Assembly (NCBI RefSeq): GCF_014212315.1
Contig: NZ_JACKXE010000001.1
Location: forward strand, 2,356,001-2,420,000
Origin: Nocardioides luti
Lineage (GTDB): Bacteria > Actinomycetota > Actinomycetes > Propionibacteriales > Nocardioidaceae
DNA: 64,000 nucleotides
Direction: 5' to 3'
Part shown: piece by piece, positions 63,760-64,000 of the stretch
Layout of the letters: each line of letters begins with the position of its first letter
Numbering within the stretch: position 1 is the stretch's first letter
Made by a program: the position numbers and the translations under genes
The notes under the pieces: model-generated
The model's database searches: none
Seen by the model: the letters and a program-made list of their open reading frames with translations, nothing else
Told to the model about the DNA's origin: nothing

Positions 63760-64000
63760 CGGAGGAGTCTCGTCCCGACGTCGCTCGCGACGTCGCTCCC
63801 GATGCGACCGACGCGCCACCCTCCCCCGGGTTATCCACCGGTGCGACTGAGCCTGACAGGCCTAGTTATCCACAGGTTGACCCCGTTCCTCCACAGCCCC
63901 CGACAGACAGCGACGCCCCCGTGGTTTCACGTGAAACATCCTCCGCCCGCCCCTTCACCGTGCGGACCGCCGGTGACCTCGCGGACGCCGGCCCGGTCTT
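63756..64000 (+). CDS. parA: ParA chromosome partition ATPase (N-terminal part)
   Basis: Only the first 81 codons are in the window. The GTG at 63756 overlaps the rsmG stop (GTGA) and follows a GGAGG site. The N-terminal extension is Pro/Asp-rich and contains VSRET encoded by a parS site, as in other actinobacterial ParA proteins. The ATPase domain lies outside the window. Position after rsmG supports the call. Confidence 0.82.
   Translation, partial: MTEESRPDVARDVAPDATDAPPSPGLSTGATEPDRPSYPQVDPVPPQPPTDSDAPVVSRETSSARPFTVRTAGDLADAGPV
63866..63874 (+). promoter_or_regulatory. DnaA box inside parA
   Basis: TTATCCACA, an exact match to the classical DnaA box, with a related TTATCCACC at 63831-63839. 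Both lie in the coding sequence for the parA extension. Confidence 0.6.
63924..63937. promoter_or_regulatory. parS site inside parA
   Basis: GTTTCACGTGAAAC, the second ParB site, within the parA N-terminal extension and encoding the same VSRET peptide as in rsmG. Confidence 0.92.

Overview
The window is high-GC actinobacterial DNA (about 70% G+C outside one island) from a Nocardioides-like member of the Propionibacteriales. It is centred on the chromosomal replication origin. The right third carries the conserved origin cluster: gyrA, gyrB, dciA, recF, gnd, dnaN and dnaA on the minus strand, then rpmH, rnpA, yidD, yidC, jag, rsmG and the start of parA on the plus strand. DnaA boxes lie on both sides of dnaA, and two parS sites sit inside coding sequence.

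The left part (1-27.8 kb) holds ordinary chromosomal genes. Positions 1-6.6 kb carry a partial CDF transporter, malic enzyme, glutathione peroxidase, two SRPBCC proteins, an MFS transporter and a DedA protein. From 6.7 to 17.1 kb comes tRNA-Leu and the growth and division cluster fhaA-fhaB-pstP-rodA-pbpA-pknA-pknB, followed by a DUF881 protein and an apparently duplicated crgA. Next are a rhomboid protease and ppiA. The 19-27.8 kb stretch has an 11-residue-repeat protein, an acyltransferase/patatin/DUF3817/SURF1 group, a FadR-type regulator with a fatty-acid-hydroxylase-like enzyme and an MBL hydrolase, a lipoprotein, and a glycoside hydrolase 6 gene broken by a single-base frameshift.

Between an IS481-family insertion sequence (28.0-29.1 kb) and tRNA-Ala (48.0 kb) lies an island of visibly lower G+C. 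It separates gyrA-tRNA-Ile-tRNA-Ala from ppiA, which lie close together in mycobacteria. It contains a membrane-anchored NERD-domain protein, an HNH restriction-type endonuclease, a badly degraded MobF (TrwC-type) relaxase relic, and a 1,265-residue RecD-like helicase with a predicted C-terminal nuclease. It also contains a tight minus-strand operon: helix-turn-helix protein, SNF2-type helicase, DUF4391 protein, two tandem Type III-like Mod methyltransferases, and a Type III-like Res helicase-nuclease. A HEPN-domain protein is transcribed divergently from the operon, and a perfect 17-bp dyad lies between the two genes.

The island operon is the best candidate for an unusual system. It looks like an expanded Type III restriction-modification or DNA-surveillance system. 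One Res is paired with two Mods, an SNF2 translocase and a DUF4391 protein, with a HEPN RNase candidate possibly under shared control. The relaxase relic suggests that a conjugative element once occupied this site. These functional links are inferred from domains and gene order, not demonstrated.
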